Shown one piece after another: positions 21,600 through 32,308 of a stretch of DNA of 64,000 nucleotides. The position numbers were made by a program, and so were the translations under genes. Source of the stretch: Tetracentron sinense (taxonomy: Eukaryota > Streptophyta > Magnoliopsida > Trochodendrales > Trochodendraceae); NCBI GenBank assembly GCA_015143295.1, contig CM026573.1, positions 10,491,277-10,555,276 of the forward strand, written 5' to 3'. Numbering within the stretch: the first letter of the stretch is position 1; each line of letters starts with the position of its first letter. The notes under the pieces were generated by a model. It was not told the DNA's origin and searched no databases. It worked only from the letters and a program-made list of their open reading frames with translations.

Positions 21600-23083
21600 G
21601 GCCTGAGCCTTATAGAGGCAAGCGATGATTGATTGATGATGTTAATAAATGGTTATGAATTTGTGAAAAATGATTAAATATTAAGAATTATTATGAGTTT
21701 AGAAGGGTGTAAAGGTCCCAACCTTGTGAGGGTTCAAGGGGCCTAACCTAAGATTTTTTTTAGGACCAAGTTCATTCATGGTCATCTCGTTTCTTATTGG
21801 TATTATTTCTCTTTGTTTAGGAGACAACTGCCATTTTGCCTCATTGCTATACTATATTGAATAAATTTTTTGGGTGACGACGGTATCCAGATTTCGTAGA
21901 GCACCCAACTAATCCCCCGATCAAGTGCAGACTCCTAACTACACACATCAGATAAGTAGGGATAAATCCTTGATGGTGGCCAATAAGGGAAGGGAATCAA
22001 AATCATGACCTCTGCTCCCAACCCTTATTGGTTAATTAAATTATATATAGTATGATTTTTTTTTCAAACTATCCTTATCCCATGGCTCCGGCCTAGTGCA
22101 TGGGTGACACATGTAAATACACATTTTAACCATTTAAACACACAAATAGATTGATTTCAAATAAAATTATCCATCTTTGATTATTCTAGTCAATCAAACT
22201 TTCATATATTAAGGTTGTTCCAAATCTATGAACTTCTAAAAGTCAATTGAAGCTGTGGATTTTTCAGGTTCAGTGGACCCCATTGAGTTTTTTTTTTTCT
22301 AAATATTCTCAGAGCCCCACATGCCAACTCTGACTTAGATGGGAGCTTCCACACGTCAAACATCCCCTTAATAAGTAATTATTAGGGAATGTTCCCCGCA
22401 TTGATTTTCCACATAGACCATAGTTATGATCTACAAGCCCCTTAAGAGTCTACGAACAGTTCAAAAATGTATACCACGACTCAAATTAGGTGGTTGGCAA
22501 TTATGATCTACAAGCCACTAAAAAGTCTACAAACACTACAAGAATGTGCATGTGTATGTTTAGAGTGTTACCTTATCTGTTAACCCAAAAAAAAAAAACA
22601 CACTATGAGAAGGTGGTTGGGCCAGCATTGGACAGCTCCCACATATATGACCATACAGGTGAAAAGATAGGGGGGGGGCGTTTACACTACTTTCTCTTTC
22701 TCCTTGTGTATCCTTATAAAGTATCACCTCCCTCTGTTTTTGAGAGGCTGTGTGATTGCAGTAGCTTGTGCTTAAATGGCACCTGTGTGTGCGTATGAGT
22801 GGCAATAAGTGTTATGTTTAATTCTAATAAAGAAAGTTTTTATTTTTTATAAATAACACTTTTATATATATATATTTGTTGCCATTTCAAAAAAAAAAAA
22901 AACTACAAAATACAAGCTACAAGCCTTTTTTGTTATCAAAAAAGAAAAAGAAAAAGCTACAAGCCTTTTCTTTAGAATAAAAAAGTAATTTTCAAATTTT
23001 ATAAAAATATTGGGATACAGTGACATTTTGAGAGAGAGTTATTTATTTTAAGCACTTTTAAAAGAGTAGCTATAGGATTACTT
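21600..23083. other. Intergenic, with one short local duplication
   Basis: TTATGATCTACAAGCC followed by a similar AGTCTAC stretch occurs at about 22,424 and again at about 22,500, a decayed tandem duplication of about 75 bases. T- and A-runs stand at 22,585 and 22,890. A TATA-like CTTATAAAG stands at 22,710. The open frames at 22,490-22,798 and 22,560-22,805 lie on opposite strands over the same bases. No gene was recognised. Confidence 0.5.
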
Positions 23084-23091
23084 ACTTATAA

Positions 23092-23530
23092 ATAGGGGTG
23101 TATCTGAACTGGGCAAACTCGAAGTTTGGTTCGGCTCGGCTCGGCCCGATTAAGCCGGGCTTGAACTTAAAAAATGGGCTCAATTGAACCGAGCCGAGCT
23201 ATTTTTTGAGCTTGAAAATGTATTCAAGCCATGATTGAGCCAAGGCCTGTTTGATTTGGCTGGGCCCGATTGAGGTGCAACTTTAGCTCGGCTTGAATAT
23301 TACATAAAAAAATAATATTATATATTATATATATAATAAAAATATTATAAAAATAACTTTTTAATAATTCAATATGAGATTAAGTCAAATTAAGCTCAAC
23401 TCGAGCTCATATCAATTCAAGCTCGAGCCAAACTTTTTGAACTACGTATGGAACCGAGTTGAGCTCCAGCATAAATAAAAAAATTTCAAACCGAGCCGAA
23501 CAAGGCCAAGATTGGCTTGAATACACCCGT
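23092..23530. mobile_element. hAT-type MITE with 8-bp target duplication
   Basis: ACTTATAA stands directly outside both ends (23,084-23,091 and 23,531-23,538). The ends ATAGGGGTGTATCTGAA and TTGAATACACCCGT are an imperfect inverted pair. Inside are GGCTCGGCTCGG, AACCGAGCCGAG and GAGCTCGAG-like words. It is 439 bp without coding capacity. A perfect 8-bp duplication and GGGTG ends point to the hAT superfamily. Confidence 0.85.
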
Positions 23531-23984
23531 ACTTATAAGGTTTTTTTTTTTTGATCCTAAATATTTTCACTTATTACTAATTATATATTTTTACCAAACA
23601 AAATTTATTTGTAAATAAATACTTTATTTATTTTGATCAATATTAGCAGTGTTGCCAAAGGCCACAGGCCAATGCATTAATCCAGAAATATCATTTAAAT
23701 AGTCTAATCATAACCGTTGAAACTTCTGAGTCATCCACGTTTAGTATCATTCAATCAACTTGCATTGATTAACCCTGGCTCCTCTGCACCGACACCACAT
23801 GTCATCTTATTCATATCCAAAAAAAAAAAAAAAAAACCTAAAAACCAAAAATGAGATTCATATACAAGATAATATCTTTTGTTTAAGAAATTTCAAGGCA
23901 AAATCTAAGAACTTGTGCAGCATGCAACCCTTTTCAAACCGTTGACATAATCAAATTCCTTGGCGTGTATTTCACTTCTCTTTT

Positions 23985-23997
23985 CATTTTAAATACC
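23985..23997 (+). promoter_or_regulatory. Possible TATA box of the IDA-like gene
   Basis: TTTTAAATACC lies about 90 bases before the chosen start codon and is the only TATA-like word in the right place. A CT-rich leader follows. It is a weak match, so confidence is low. Confidence 0.3.
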
Positions 23998-24081
23998 CGA
24001 TCTTTCTCCCTCCCACCATGCAAATACAGAAGCCATATATCCTCCTCTTTAGACAAAACTCCCACAAATACAGCTTCTCAA

Positions 24082-24348
24082 ATGGCATCTTCTTTTCTCT
24101 CTAGAAATCTTTCATGTTGCCTTCTTTTTCTCATCTTTCTTCTTCTCACTGGATCATCCACTGCAATTAGGCCTGGTTATACCATGATCCACCATGGATT
24201 CTCGAAGAATTCGGATCATTTAACGCTTCGCCCGGGTGTTCAAACTCATGGCCTGGTATTCAACTTCTTCCCCAAAGGAACACCAATCCCTCCTTCTGCT
24301 CCTTCCAAAAGGCACAACTCAGTGGTGGACTCTATACCTCATAACTGA
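24082..24348 (+). CDS. IDA-like secreted peptide precursor
   Basis: This single-exon gene codes for 88 residues and belongs to the INFLORESCENCE DEFICIENT IN ABSCISSION (IDA) family, whose cleaved and hydroxylated peptides act outside the cell on HAESA/HSL2 receptor kinases in organ shedding and related cell separation. Residues 1-28 form a signal peptide (MASSFLSRNLSCCLLFLIFL and following, cut likely after STA). A variable middle follows. The C-terminal EPIP motif FNFFPKGTPIPPSAPSKRHN spans residues 60-79, and the active core PIPPSAPSKRHN is complete, with both prolines and the terminal Asn. Eight or nine residues follow the core, as is usual. The start was taken at MASSF because it begins the signal peptide, although the frame stays open upstream to 23,965. 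The length is typical for the family. It stands alone, with MITEs on both sides (23,092 and 24,951). Confidence 0.93.
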   Translation: MASSFLSRNLSCCLLFLIFLLLTGSSTAIRPGYTMIHHGFSKNSDHLTLRPGVQTHGLVFNFFPKGTPIPPSAPSKRHNSVVDSIPHN

Positions 24349-24942
24349 TCAGTGATCAACATGGCAGTACTAGATCTCTCTGGTGTACAATTTTTTTTTT
24401 TCTAGTTCTTATTGGGTTTGTTATAATTATACTTGGAGGAATTCTCCGATTCAGAGGCTAACCAGTTTGAGCGATGAGGAGGAGATATTTGGTTTTGTAA
24501 TTCTTCTTTGTATTGCACAGAAATATTTATTGTTTAATTATCGTTAATTTGTAAAAGCAATCCATTAAAAGGAAATATATATATACATACAGTTTTTTAG
24601 CTTTGTTTTGGGATGGTTTGATTGAGACTATTACAGGTTTTTTTTGGTTTTGTGTTTGGTTTGAAGAGCTTAGTCAAACTATCCACCAAACTCCACGAGA
24701 TCAAACACATTTCTCTTTCTTGACTTTGAATGCTTTAGAAAAGCCAGGATTTAGTCTTTGTTTCATTTCTATGGTTGAAAACTTTAGTATACAGTCATTC
24801 AAAATGCATTTGGTGACTAAGCTTAGCCTCTTGGTGTCTTATCTTTTGTTTGAAATCTAAGGTTCTAGTTCATATATATCTTCTCTATTTCCATCACTAA
24901 TATGCTGTTAAAATGGAGTTTTAATGAAACTGATGATCAATA
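24349..24942. other. 3' flank of the IDA-like gene
   Basis: AT-rich 3' flank that probably holds the untranslated region and the polyadenylation region (AATAAA was not seen in a clear place). The 85-codon frame at 24,603-24,860 has no recognisable similarity. Confidence 0.4.
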
Positions 24943-24950
24943 CTAATAGA

Positions 24951-25449
24951 TAGGGCTGTCAATGGACCGGATCATGATCCGGATCCGATCCGAATCCGAT
25001 CCGATTAGCCGGACTTTGGACCCTATATGTGATCCGTCGGATCGGATTCGGATCGGATCGGTGGAATCCGATTATAATCGGATCGGATCTGGATATAGGG
25101 TGATCCGATCCGATTAAAATCCGATCCGATAATAATAATAATTTTTAATTATTTTAAATATATTATTTACATTTTCTATGTATAAAATATTAATTTTTAA
25201 AAAAATTAACATTAATTAGTATTAATTAAGGTATTATTAGATTTTTTATTATTAAAATAGATTTTTTTTTTTAAAAATAACCTTATTCGGATCGGATTCG
25301 GATCGGACGATATATAATCGGATCGGATTCGGATCGGTCACTTCATGATCCGACGGATCTCGGATCGGATTCGGATCAGTCGGATTTTTAATCGGATCGG
25401 ATTCGGATCTAGGCAGATCCGGTCCGAATCCGATCCGTTGACAGCCCTA
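24951..25449. mobile_element. hAT-type MITE built of GGATCGGATT words
   Basis: CTAATAGA flanks both sides (24,943-24,950 and 25,450-25,457), a perfect 8-bp target duplication. The ends TAGGGCTGTCAATGGACCGG and CCGTTGACAGCCCTA are inverted copies. The outer parts are dense with GGATCGGATTCGGATCGG words and their inverse, while the centre is nearly pure A/T. It is 499 bp with no coding capacity. It lies 0.6 kb downstream of the IDA-like gene. Confidence 0.88.
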
Positions 25450-25457
25450 CTAATAGA

Positions 25458-26258
25458 GAGATTAACAATCTTCTTTAGTTCTTCTATCCCAAATTGATTA
25501 CCTTTTTTATATCTCAAATTATTAAAGGGATCTCTCTCATCATCTTGATTTAGATCCTCAAATTCCCATGTGGAAAAAACAGTATAAAAAAATTAATCAA
25601 AAAAGCCCAATATTTTTATACCATTTGTAGCATTTTTGTTACCCGACTTTATATTCTTAGAATTTCGAGTTGCTATAAACAAAATCATCGAACAAATTTA
25701 TTAGCTTTGCATTAATGTAAGGCTATAAGCATCTTAATCTTGTAAAAAATTTGATTAGTGCTTTCTATATATTTCTTTAGACTTTAGGGTATTATTTTGT
25801 GACAAGATTAATGTTAGCGAGTAAACGAAAGAGAGTTTTTAATAAGAGAATAGATGCAGGGACTCATTCAAAATGAGGCATTTCGGTCTAAGAGATCTCC
25901 TGCAATATCATTCGATGGCACCGATCCGGTCCAACAGAGAATTAATCAAAGGCATTTCGGTCCACTACAGGAGACTTTGTTTAAGTCAATTCAAAATGAG
26001 CAGCTCTGACTTTTTCTTGGACCCTTTTAACCCTATCTTATCTAATTAGGACTCAGCCCTCTGGGGTGGTGGATCTACAGCACATGCTGTCTTGGAGATG
26101 AGAACTTGGAAACCTAACCATATCCCACATTCATTCTTATCTAACCAAAAAAAAAAATCCCACATTCTAAGGAAATGAAAAAGTTAAAATGAATTTCACT
26201 AATCCAACCCCAAGATGTCACATATTTTTGGGCTGCACACTGTCTCTTTGTTAATAAG
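25458..26258. other. Intergenic, nothing recognised
   Basis: AT-rich sequence. GGCATTTCGGTC occurs twice (25,877 and 25,952) with a nearby inverted GGAGA/TCTCC. No gene or known element was seen. Confidence 0.45.
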
Positions 26259-26267
26259 TTTCATTTT

Positions 26268-26631
26268 GGCACAGGATTCTCTCGAGTTCAACTCGAGAGA
26301 ATCTCTCAAGTTGGAACCCCTAGAGGTCGCCACGTGTCTCCTTTGACACCCCTTAACCATGGGTAAGGTTCACCCACCCCTAGGGTTCACTCACCCATCC
26401 TTGGTTTTTTTTTTTATTAATTATTATTTTTTAAATTAAAAAAACTGTTTTTGGAGTTTTTTAATATTAAAAATATTTTTTTAATTTAAAAAATAATAAT
26501 TAATAATAAAAAAAAAAACCAAGGATGAGTGAGTGAACCCTAAGGGTGGGTGAACCTTACCCATGGTTAAGGGGTGTCAAAGGAGACACGTGGCGACCTC
26601 TAGGGGTTCCAACTCGAGAGGATCCTGAGCC
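26268..26631. mobile_element. Mutator-type MITE with perfect 9-bp target duplication
   Basis: TTTCATTTT stands at 26,259-26,267 and 26,632-26,640. The element is 364 bp and almost entirely an inverted repeat. Left-arm words such as GGAACCCCTAGAGGTCGCC, CACGTGTCTCCTTTGACACC and CTTAACCATGGGTAAGGTTC all recur inverted on the right. The left end has a small internal duplication of CTCGAGTT. Nine-base duplications and long inverted arms are typical of Mutator-like elements. If transcribed, it would fold into a long hairpin RNA. Confidence 0.9.
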
Positions 26632-26640
26632 TTTCATTTT

Positions 26641-27239
26641 ACTTTCAAATCAAAACATCTTAAAAAGAAAAAAAAAGGACAGAAAAAACACTAGCCCATA
26701 TAGTAAAAATACTAAAAACAAATGATGACGTGGAAACACATTTTTGGCCACAAAATCATAAATTTATGAGTTTAAATACGAGCTTGTGCTGCTTCTAAGC
26801 GTTCAGTGGAGCTCCCCTTTTCAAAGCAAAGCTCGTGGCAGTTATTTAATTAGCAGTTTAAGTACGAAGTAGAGCTCTATTTCATAACGTTGACGTGGAG
26901 TTTATGTGGCGGGGGAAGAAAAAGTGTTTTGCAAAACCGCCCCTACATTTCTCCACAAATGTGGGGGGGAGTCAAAAGGAGAGAAAATGAAATGACTTCA
27001 CTTTTTTTTTGGTTGGCGCTTCATACATGTATGGAGGCCCAAGAGCACTTTTCTAACACGGGCAGAGAATATCCGAAGCCATATTATATTACTCTTAATA
27101 ATTAAGGAAGGCACGTGATTCTCTACGCGTCAACGATCCACTCCGCGGAGCACAGACGCTTCTCAAGTCGCCATGTGTATTTCCTTTTAATCATAATTAA
27201 GTTTACCTAATTTGAGATTAATAATTTTTTATTCTAAGA
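26641..27239. other. Intergenic, nothing recognised
   Basis: AT-rich sequence with an (A)n/(T)n run at about 27,001. The frame at 26,890-27,105 has no recognisable similarity. Confidence 0.4.
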
Positions 27240-27700
27240 AATAATGTTAGATGAATAAACCTTTAGAATGAGTGAATCTTAACTACAATTAATGAGTGTT
27301 AATTAACCTAAGGTTAATACTTTCTTAAAAAAATTATACCAAAACCAAGGTTAGATGAATGAACCCTAGGGGTGAATGAATCTTAACCACAGTTAATAGG
27401 TGTTAATTAACCTAAGGTTAATTCTTTATTTTTTATTCTAAAACCCAAGGTTAGATGAGTGAACCCTAGGGGTGAGTGAATCTTAACCATAGTTAATGAG
27501 TGTTAACAAACCCAAGGTTAAAAGTGTTTTTTAATTCTAAAACCCAAAATTAGATAGGTGAATTAACCTAATAGTAATTCTAAAACCCAAAATTAGATAG
27601 GTGAATTAACCTGATATTTCTATAAACTAAGGTTATATGAATAAACTCTAGAGGTGAGTTAATCTTAATCATAGCTGATGAGCCATGTAGTTCTATTCTA
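27240..27700. repeat. Tandem ~100-bp repeat of MITE-like sequence
   Basis: Units beginning GGTTAGATGA stand near 27,247, 27,350, 27,450 and 27,627, with shorter partial units between. Each continues with GAACCCTAGGGGTGAGTGAA, TCTTAACCACAGTTAATG and TGTTAATTAACCTAAGGTTA. The same words occur inside several MITEs of the window (for example 33,000-33,070 and 28,545-28,580), so the array looks like an amplified MITE interior. Confidence 0.7.
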
Positions 27701-29095
27701 TGGAACGCGGATGCGGATGCGAACGCGGATAGAAACATCTCCCCATAAGGAAAGAGAGTAACTGGTTTGAAGCAAGAACTCACCCATTATTACAAAACTG
27801 CCACCAATTTACAATGGAAAAGGGGTTCCACCAAACACTTTAAAGCGGTGGTGCGACTCATATTTAAACTCGAATTCATGTGCATTTTTTTGACTTTTAG
27901 TTTTCGCACTTCGTAATGCAAATCTCAAAAACATGGCCATATATATATAATTTTTTTTTTTTTTTTTGGGTAACAGAGGATGTCCCAAACCCTTCAAGGT
28001 ACGCACCGACCCACATGACTTCTTATTATTATTTGTTATTGTTATGATTATTTTCTTCTACTAAGTAAAATGGGTTAAGTAGGATCGGTATTAATAATCA
28101 AGACTTGACCATGAGAACCTCCCGACAATATCCTCCTCTCGTGCGAAGCCAAAAATAAAGGCTTGGGTTGACATTTTAGCTGGAGTACTGGTTGACATTC
28201 TTCACCACAACCATATGGTTACCAACTAAATAAATATATTAATAAAAGAAGAATACCATACTTTGTCAGCCAAACTGCAATTGGGACCTATGCTCTATAA
28301 GTCTTATTTCAGATATTGCTCCAATCATCTTCTCATTAAGATACATTCTGTTTGTTTCATTAGAACTAAGGCCTCTTTTGGCCATGAACATAGCACAAGG
28401 GGAAACTGCAGTAAACTCCAGAGCGAACTATTGCTCCTCGCTCTCATAGAGCCAACTCAACTGCGATGAGCTCTAGTTAATTTTTTTTAACTCTTGTAGT
28501 TAAAAATATTCATTTTATTTTTTTTAAATCCAAGGGTAAATGAAGGGTGAACCCTAGGACCTAGGGGTGAGTGAATCTTAACCACTCGAGTTAAGAGAGA
28601 GACACATAGCATTAAAAGGGGACCCAAGACACACCTCCTCGCATCACGGACTGAGGAGGTGACTAGTTCCTTCAAAGATGGAAGAGCAGATGAGCAGCAC
28701 TGCCTGCTCCCTATAGCCCATTGGGCTACAACAAGGGCTGCTGCCCATCTGCTCTCGGTGGGAGAGCAGAGCAGATGAGCCAAAGATGGTCTATCCAAAA
28801 GTAGCCCAGTACGAATTGTGTTTCCCTGACAATAAAAAATGTAAAATGAACCAGCCGATTTTGTGTTCCTCCAAACAGCCCCTGAGCGTGCCTCTGTCCA
28901 GAATATTACTAAAACACCCTTACCTATTTTTTTAAAAAACGGTTAAACTAAGTCAAAAACGTTCCCTTAGAAAACGGTTACATCCAACAATCCGCCCACT
29001 ATCTCCATATCAATCTCCTCTCTCCCGAAATCTCTCCCAGTAACTGATTCATAACAGCACAAAAAAACCCTTCTTAAGTAATAAACGATTTCTCC
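27701..29095. other. Upstream region of the phytocyanin gene
   Basis: It holds a poly-T run (27,952-27,966), a MITE fragment at 28,535-28,590 (GAACCCTAGGACCTAGGGG and CTTAACCACTCGAG) and a GC-richer inverted stretch at 28,680-28,775 with GCAGATGAGCAGC and its inverse. The opposite-strand frame over that stretch (28,487-28,798) is not credible as a gene. Confidence 0.4.
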
Positions 29096-29102
29096 TATAA
29101 AC
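29096..29102 (+). promoter_or_regulatory. TATA box of the phytocyanin gene
   Basis: CTATAAACA lies 58 bases before the ATG at 29,154, in a CT-rich leader. The distance leaves a 5' untranslated region of roughly 25-30 bases. Confidence 0.45.
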
Positions 29103-29153
29103 AATTCCTCTCTCACAGATCACAGAAGTCAAAAGCTCACCAAAAGCTAAAAA

Positions 29154-29812
29154 ATGGCTTCTCTCTTCATGGGGTTTTGCCAAATTTTGCTCTTCTTAAC
29201 CCTCTTCTCTTCCCTTCAACTCCTTTCTGTCAACTCAGTCGAGTTCGAAGTCGGTGACGAAAAAGGCTGGATTGTTCCCTCGTCGAAGAACGACCAAATT
29301 TACAACCAGTGGGCATCGGAAAAAAGGTTTCAGGTCAACGACGCCGTCCGTAAGTACAACCAAATAAGAAATTAATTATAGTTGATATAACATAGTATTG
29401 GAGTTACTAAGGTAGTTATACCACTGATTTTAAATATATCTGCATTTGAGATTTTGTTCTCTTCATGAATTCAGGTTTCAAGTACAAGAAAGATTCAGTT
29501 CTAGTGGTGACTGATGCTGAGTATGAAAAATGTCATTCCTCTTACCCCATTTTCTTCTCCAACAATGGTGACACTATCTTCAAATTGAACCGTTCGGAGC
29601 TGTTTTATTTCATCAGCGGAGTCCCCGGACACTGCGGTAGAGGACAGAAGATGATCATTAAAGTGTTGGATCCTGAGAATCTGTCTCCCCCGGGAAACCA
29701 GAACAACAGTTCCGGTACACCTGATAATAGTGGTGCAGTTGAAATGCCTTCCATGCCTTCTACAATTATTATGCAATTCATCATGTCATTCCTTGGGTTC
29801 CTCTTCTTCTAG
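29154..29812 (+). CDS. Early nodulin-like phytocyanin (ENODL), GPI-anchored
   Basis: Two exons, 29,154-29,349 and 29,475-29,812, are joined across a 125-base GT-AG intron in phase 1 and give 177 residues. Phytocyanins are extracytoplasmic cupredoxin-fold proteins. Residues 1-28 are a signal peptide (ends near LLSVNS). The domain starts VEFEVGDEKGWIVP and contains FKYKKDSVLVV (67-77), a cysteine pair C85 and C119, and FISGVPGHCGRGQK (111-124). H118 is kept, but the first histidine ligand of copper-binding relatives is missing (around residue 79 it reads VVTDAEY), and Q123 stands where the axial ligand lies. As in other ENODLs, copper binding is therefore unlikely. A Pro/Ser/Asn-rich linker (132-155) and a hydrophobic tail ending GFLFF suggest a GPI anchor. 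Family members act at the plasma membrane and cell wall; the exact role of this one is unknown. Confidence 0.9.
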
Positions 29813-31626
29813 CTTTAGGTTCAATGCCAGTTCTTTTCTGTTTTTCACTTAGTTTCACTCTTGGATTGAATTAGGTTTGGATTTCAGTTTGAATTTTGCT
29901 TGTTGAGTTTTCAGTAGAAATGGCATTGAGCATGTGATTGTTTTTTCGAGTATTAGCAAATAGTGTGATGGACCTAAAGTTCATCAATGGATCATAGCCT
30001 TATCGATTTTGATTATGGACTGTTTAGCTTTAACCTGAAGTCACCTAACGAATGGAAGGCGGCGACAGACAGGAACTTTGATCACTAGGGAATCATAATC
30101 TCTGTTATAGACTGTCGATCGTTAGTGCATTATGCCATTTGATCCATAAATCTTTCTCTATACCAGTCCCATTCTCTTCAACCATCCAAAATATCAGATG
30201 GATGGGATCATTGTATATTATGCCATTCTTTAAATTTGATTACTGATCAATTAAAGTCTACACTAAATTCATGAGATGATTTTCCCTTAATCCATTCAAA
30301 ATTGTCAAGGAAATAATTTAAAAGCCCTCTAATAACATGAACTCTAGTTGATTGTTGCAATTGCTTGATATTCTGTTTCGAAGTTCAGTTACGATTCAGT
30401 TCTTTCTTTTTCTTCCATATATGCATCTGTCCCTCATGAAAAACATATAATTAAACTTGCAGAAAAGTATCGATCAAGCCCCACGATCTTCAGTTTGACA
30501 GTTTGAGGTTAAATTATCAAAATGACAAACAAAGAATGGTGATTAGTATAAGATTAGTGGTGAGAATAATTTAGCTGGAAAATCAATTCAGGAACAAAAC
30601 ATTATAGTATTAGGATATTCATGTGGTAATTAATAAAGAGATTCTTCTAACCATCAAAACATTCAACAATACAACGAGATAACTTGGCATTGTGAACAAC
30701 TTAGCTCAAATTATAGGAGGTTAATGTAGTAATTAACAACAAAGAGCCTCTAAGCATCTAAACAAATTTCATTAATGGCCTTCAGTCTTTGTTTGTTTGA
30801 AGGGAAAAGGTTGTGGAAAATAAAAGTTTCGAAAAAATTTTTCCTCATTTTTAGAGAAAATTTTCCCCTCAAACATAGAAGTAATATCAGAGAATTATCT
30901 GCAGTGAATAGCTCTTTTTTTTTGGGTTAGTGGTGTTAATATATGTTGTTAGATGAATAGTGTTCGAAGCTGTGTGGGCATCTCAACCGCCACACCTAAA
31001 AGGAGTGAAACCCAAATCACCCCAATAGGACACACTATCACTGTCACGATGGGCAGGTGTGCAATAAAAAACTTAATTTGCAGTATACCAAACACAAAAA
31101 TTTGTTTTTCTCCTGAAAATAATCGATTGCACCTATTTTTCCTCCAAGCAAATGCAGCCCAAGTGTCCAATGGAAAACAGCTCTAACTTGGAAGATAATG
31201 TATAACTTGTCCTCTCATTAGGATTTAGGAGGAGCTCCTACCGTTCCTCTTGTTAGGTCTGCCGTGGGCTTTTAGGGCTTGTACCAGGTCTACACGTAGA
31301 GGATGGACTCTACTGCAAAATGCAACCCAATTGATGAACAGGGCGGGCTTGAACAACATTAGCAATATGCCCATCAATCTGAATCTTATAAGAAATGGGT
31401 CCGATCCTCAAGCCTTGTGATCAATTGACCTTGATTATTCAAAAGAAAGGGTACTAATTCTGTAAGGGGTCCATCAATGTTGGAAGCTAAAACTGCGGCC
31501 TCTTTTGTTGATCTGCATAGCTAAGTTTATTTTTCTATACTATCCTTTTTTTTTGGGCCTTCTCTATTGAATTAGTCTCCGGATGCTCCCAAAGTGTACT
31601 CCTAAATATACTCCAAAATCCTAACA
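29813..31626. other. Intergenic, little recognised
   Basis: The 3' flank of the phytocyanin gene comes first. A weak inverted pair near 30,800-30,880 (GGGAAAAGG, TTTTCCCCTC) may be a decayed MITE. Minus-strand frames near 30,949-31,170 and 31,290-31,510 have scraps of protein-like sequence that I cannot assign. Nothing else was seen. Confidence 0.4.
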
Positions 31627-31634
31627 GTTTAACT

Positions 31635-31845
31635 CATTGTTTTCAAAACCGGAGCGGGTCTCAAACCGATAGAGTGATCGTTCCCAGTTCGACTGTGTAC
31701 TTTTTTGTAAAAAACTAATTTTTTTCCTACCCCGGTTTTGACCGGTTCTAACCAATTCTGGTCGGTTCTTAAAAAGTTCCGGTTTTGGGGACCGGTTCCC
31801 GTTTTTCCGATTCGACCGGCCGGTTCGGTTCGATTTTGATAATTG
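31635..31845. mobile_element. hAT-like MITE rich in CCGGTT
   Basis: The ends CATTGTTTTCAAAACCGG and CGATTTTGATAATTG are inverted copies. GTTTAACT (31,627-31,634) and GTTTAAAT (31,846-31,853) flank it, an 8-bp duplication with one mismatch. The interior repeats GGACCGGTT and CCGGCCGGTTCGG words. It is 211 bp with no coding capacity. Confidence 0.75.
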
Positions 31846-32019
31846 GTTTAAATATATTATTAAACAGGATTAGAGCTGATGTGACATTAAAAAGACAAAA
31901 TAAGCAAAGTCAAATCTTAGCCTTCAATGGCTAGTTATAAACTGATAGGATTAGGGAGTACCCATAGATTGACTCTTCTAGAATATGTATCTTTCCTGGA
32001 AATGTACAACTACCTACCC

Positions 32020-32140
32020 CTCTAGCTCAAATGGCAGGGTGCACCCCTCTCATGAGAATTGCACCCTCTCATGAGAATGGTCCTAAGATCAAGTCCTTTA
32101 GGAAAAAAAACCTTTCCCTATGACAAGCATAAGGTCACTC
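32020..32140 (+). mobile_element. tRNA-derived SINE
   Basis: An A-box-like TAGCTCAAATGG (32,023-32,034) and a B-box-like GATCAAGTCC (32,087-32,096) match RNA polymerase III internal promoters. The spacing is stretched by a local duplication of CTCATGAGAAT. An A-run follows at 32,102. Similar bodies occur at 46,196-46,341 and, inverted, at 50,494-50,615. Confidence 0.55.
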
Positions 32141-32156
32141 ACCAATTACTAACTTC

Positions 32157-32308
32157 CTTTTTTTTTTTTTTTTGAGGTATGCTCTAATCATTTATCTAAC
32201 TATGTCAGGGGGTTAGCAGGGTTAGCACTCATGGTAGGCGTCAACAGCCACACCAAAGACTCGAACACGAGTCTCCACTCCCCAAAGGGAGCCCATGGTT
32301 ACTAACTC
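32157..32308 (-). mobile_element. SINE, minus strand, with TTACTAACT duplication
   Basis: TTACTAACT stands left of a long T-run (32,158-32,174) and again at about 32,298-32,306. Read on the minus strand, the body starts ACCATGGGCTCCCTTTGGGG, carries a B-box-like GTGTTCGAGTCT and ends in poly-A. This is the structure of a tRNA-derived SINE inserted by LINE-type priming. Confidence 0.65.

Noticed and set aside
23965-24081. Upstream ATG extending the IDA-like frame by 39 codons
   Set aside because: The extension would put the signal peptide inside the protein. IDA precursors begin with the signal peptide, so the ATG at 24,082 was taken.
27240-27700. Possible CRISPR-like array (regular repeats and spacers)
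   Set aside because: This is plant nuclear DNA, the repeats are long, diverged and MITE-derived, and no unique equal-length spacers exist.
28487-28798. 103-codon minus-strand frame
   Set aside because: It lies over an inverted GC-richer repeat and a MITE fragment, with no similarity to a protein family.
31290-31510. Minus-strand protein-like scraps
   Set aside because: They have several stops and words I could not assign to a family with any confidence.
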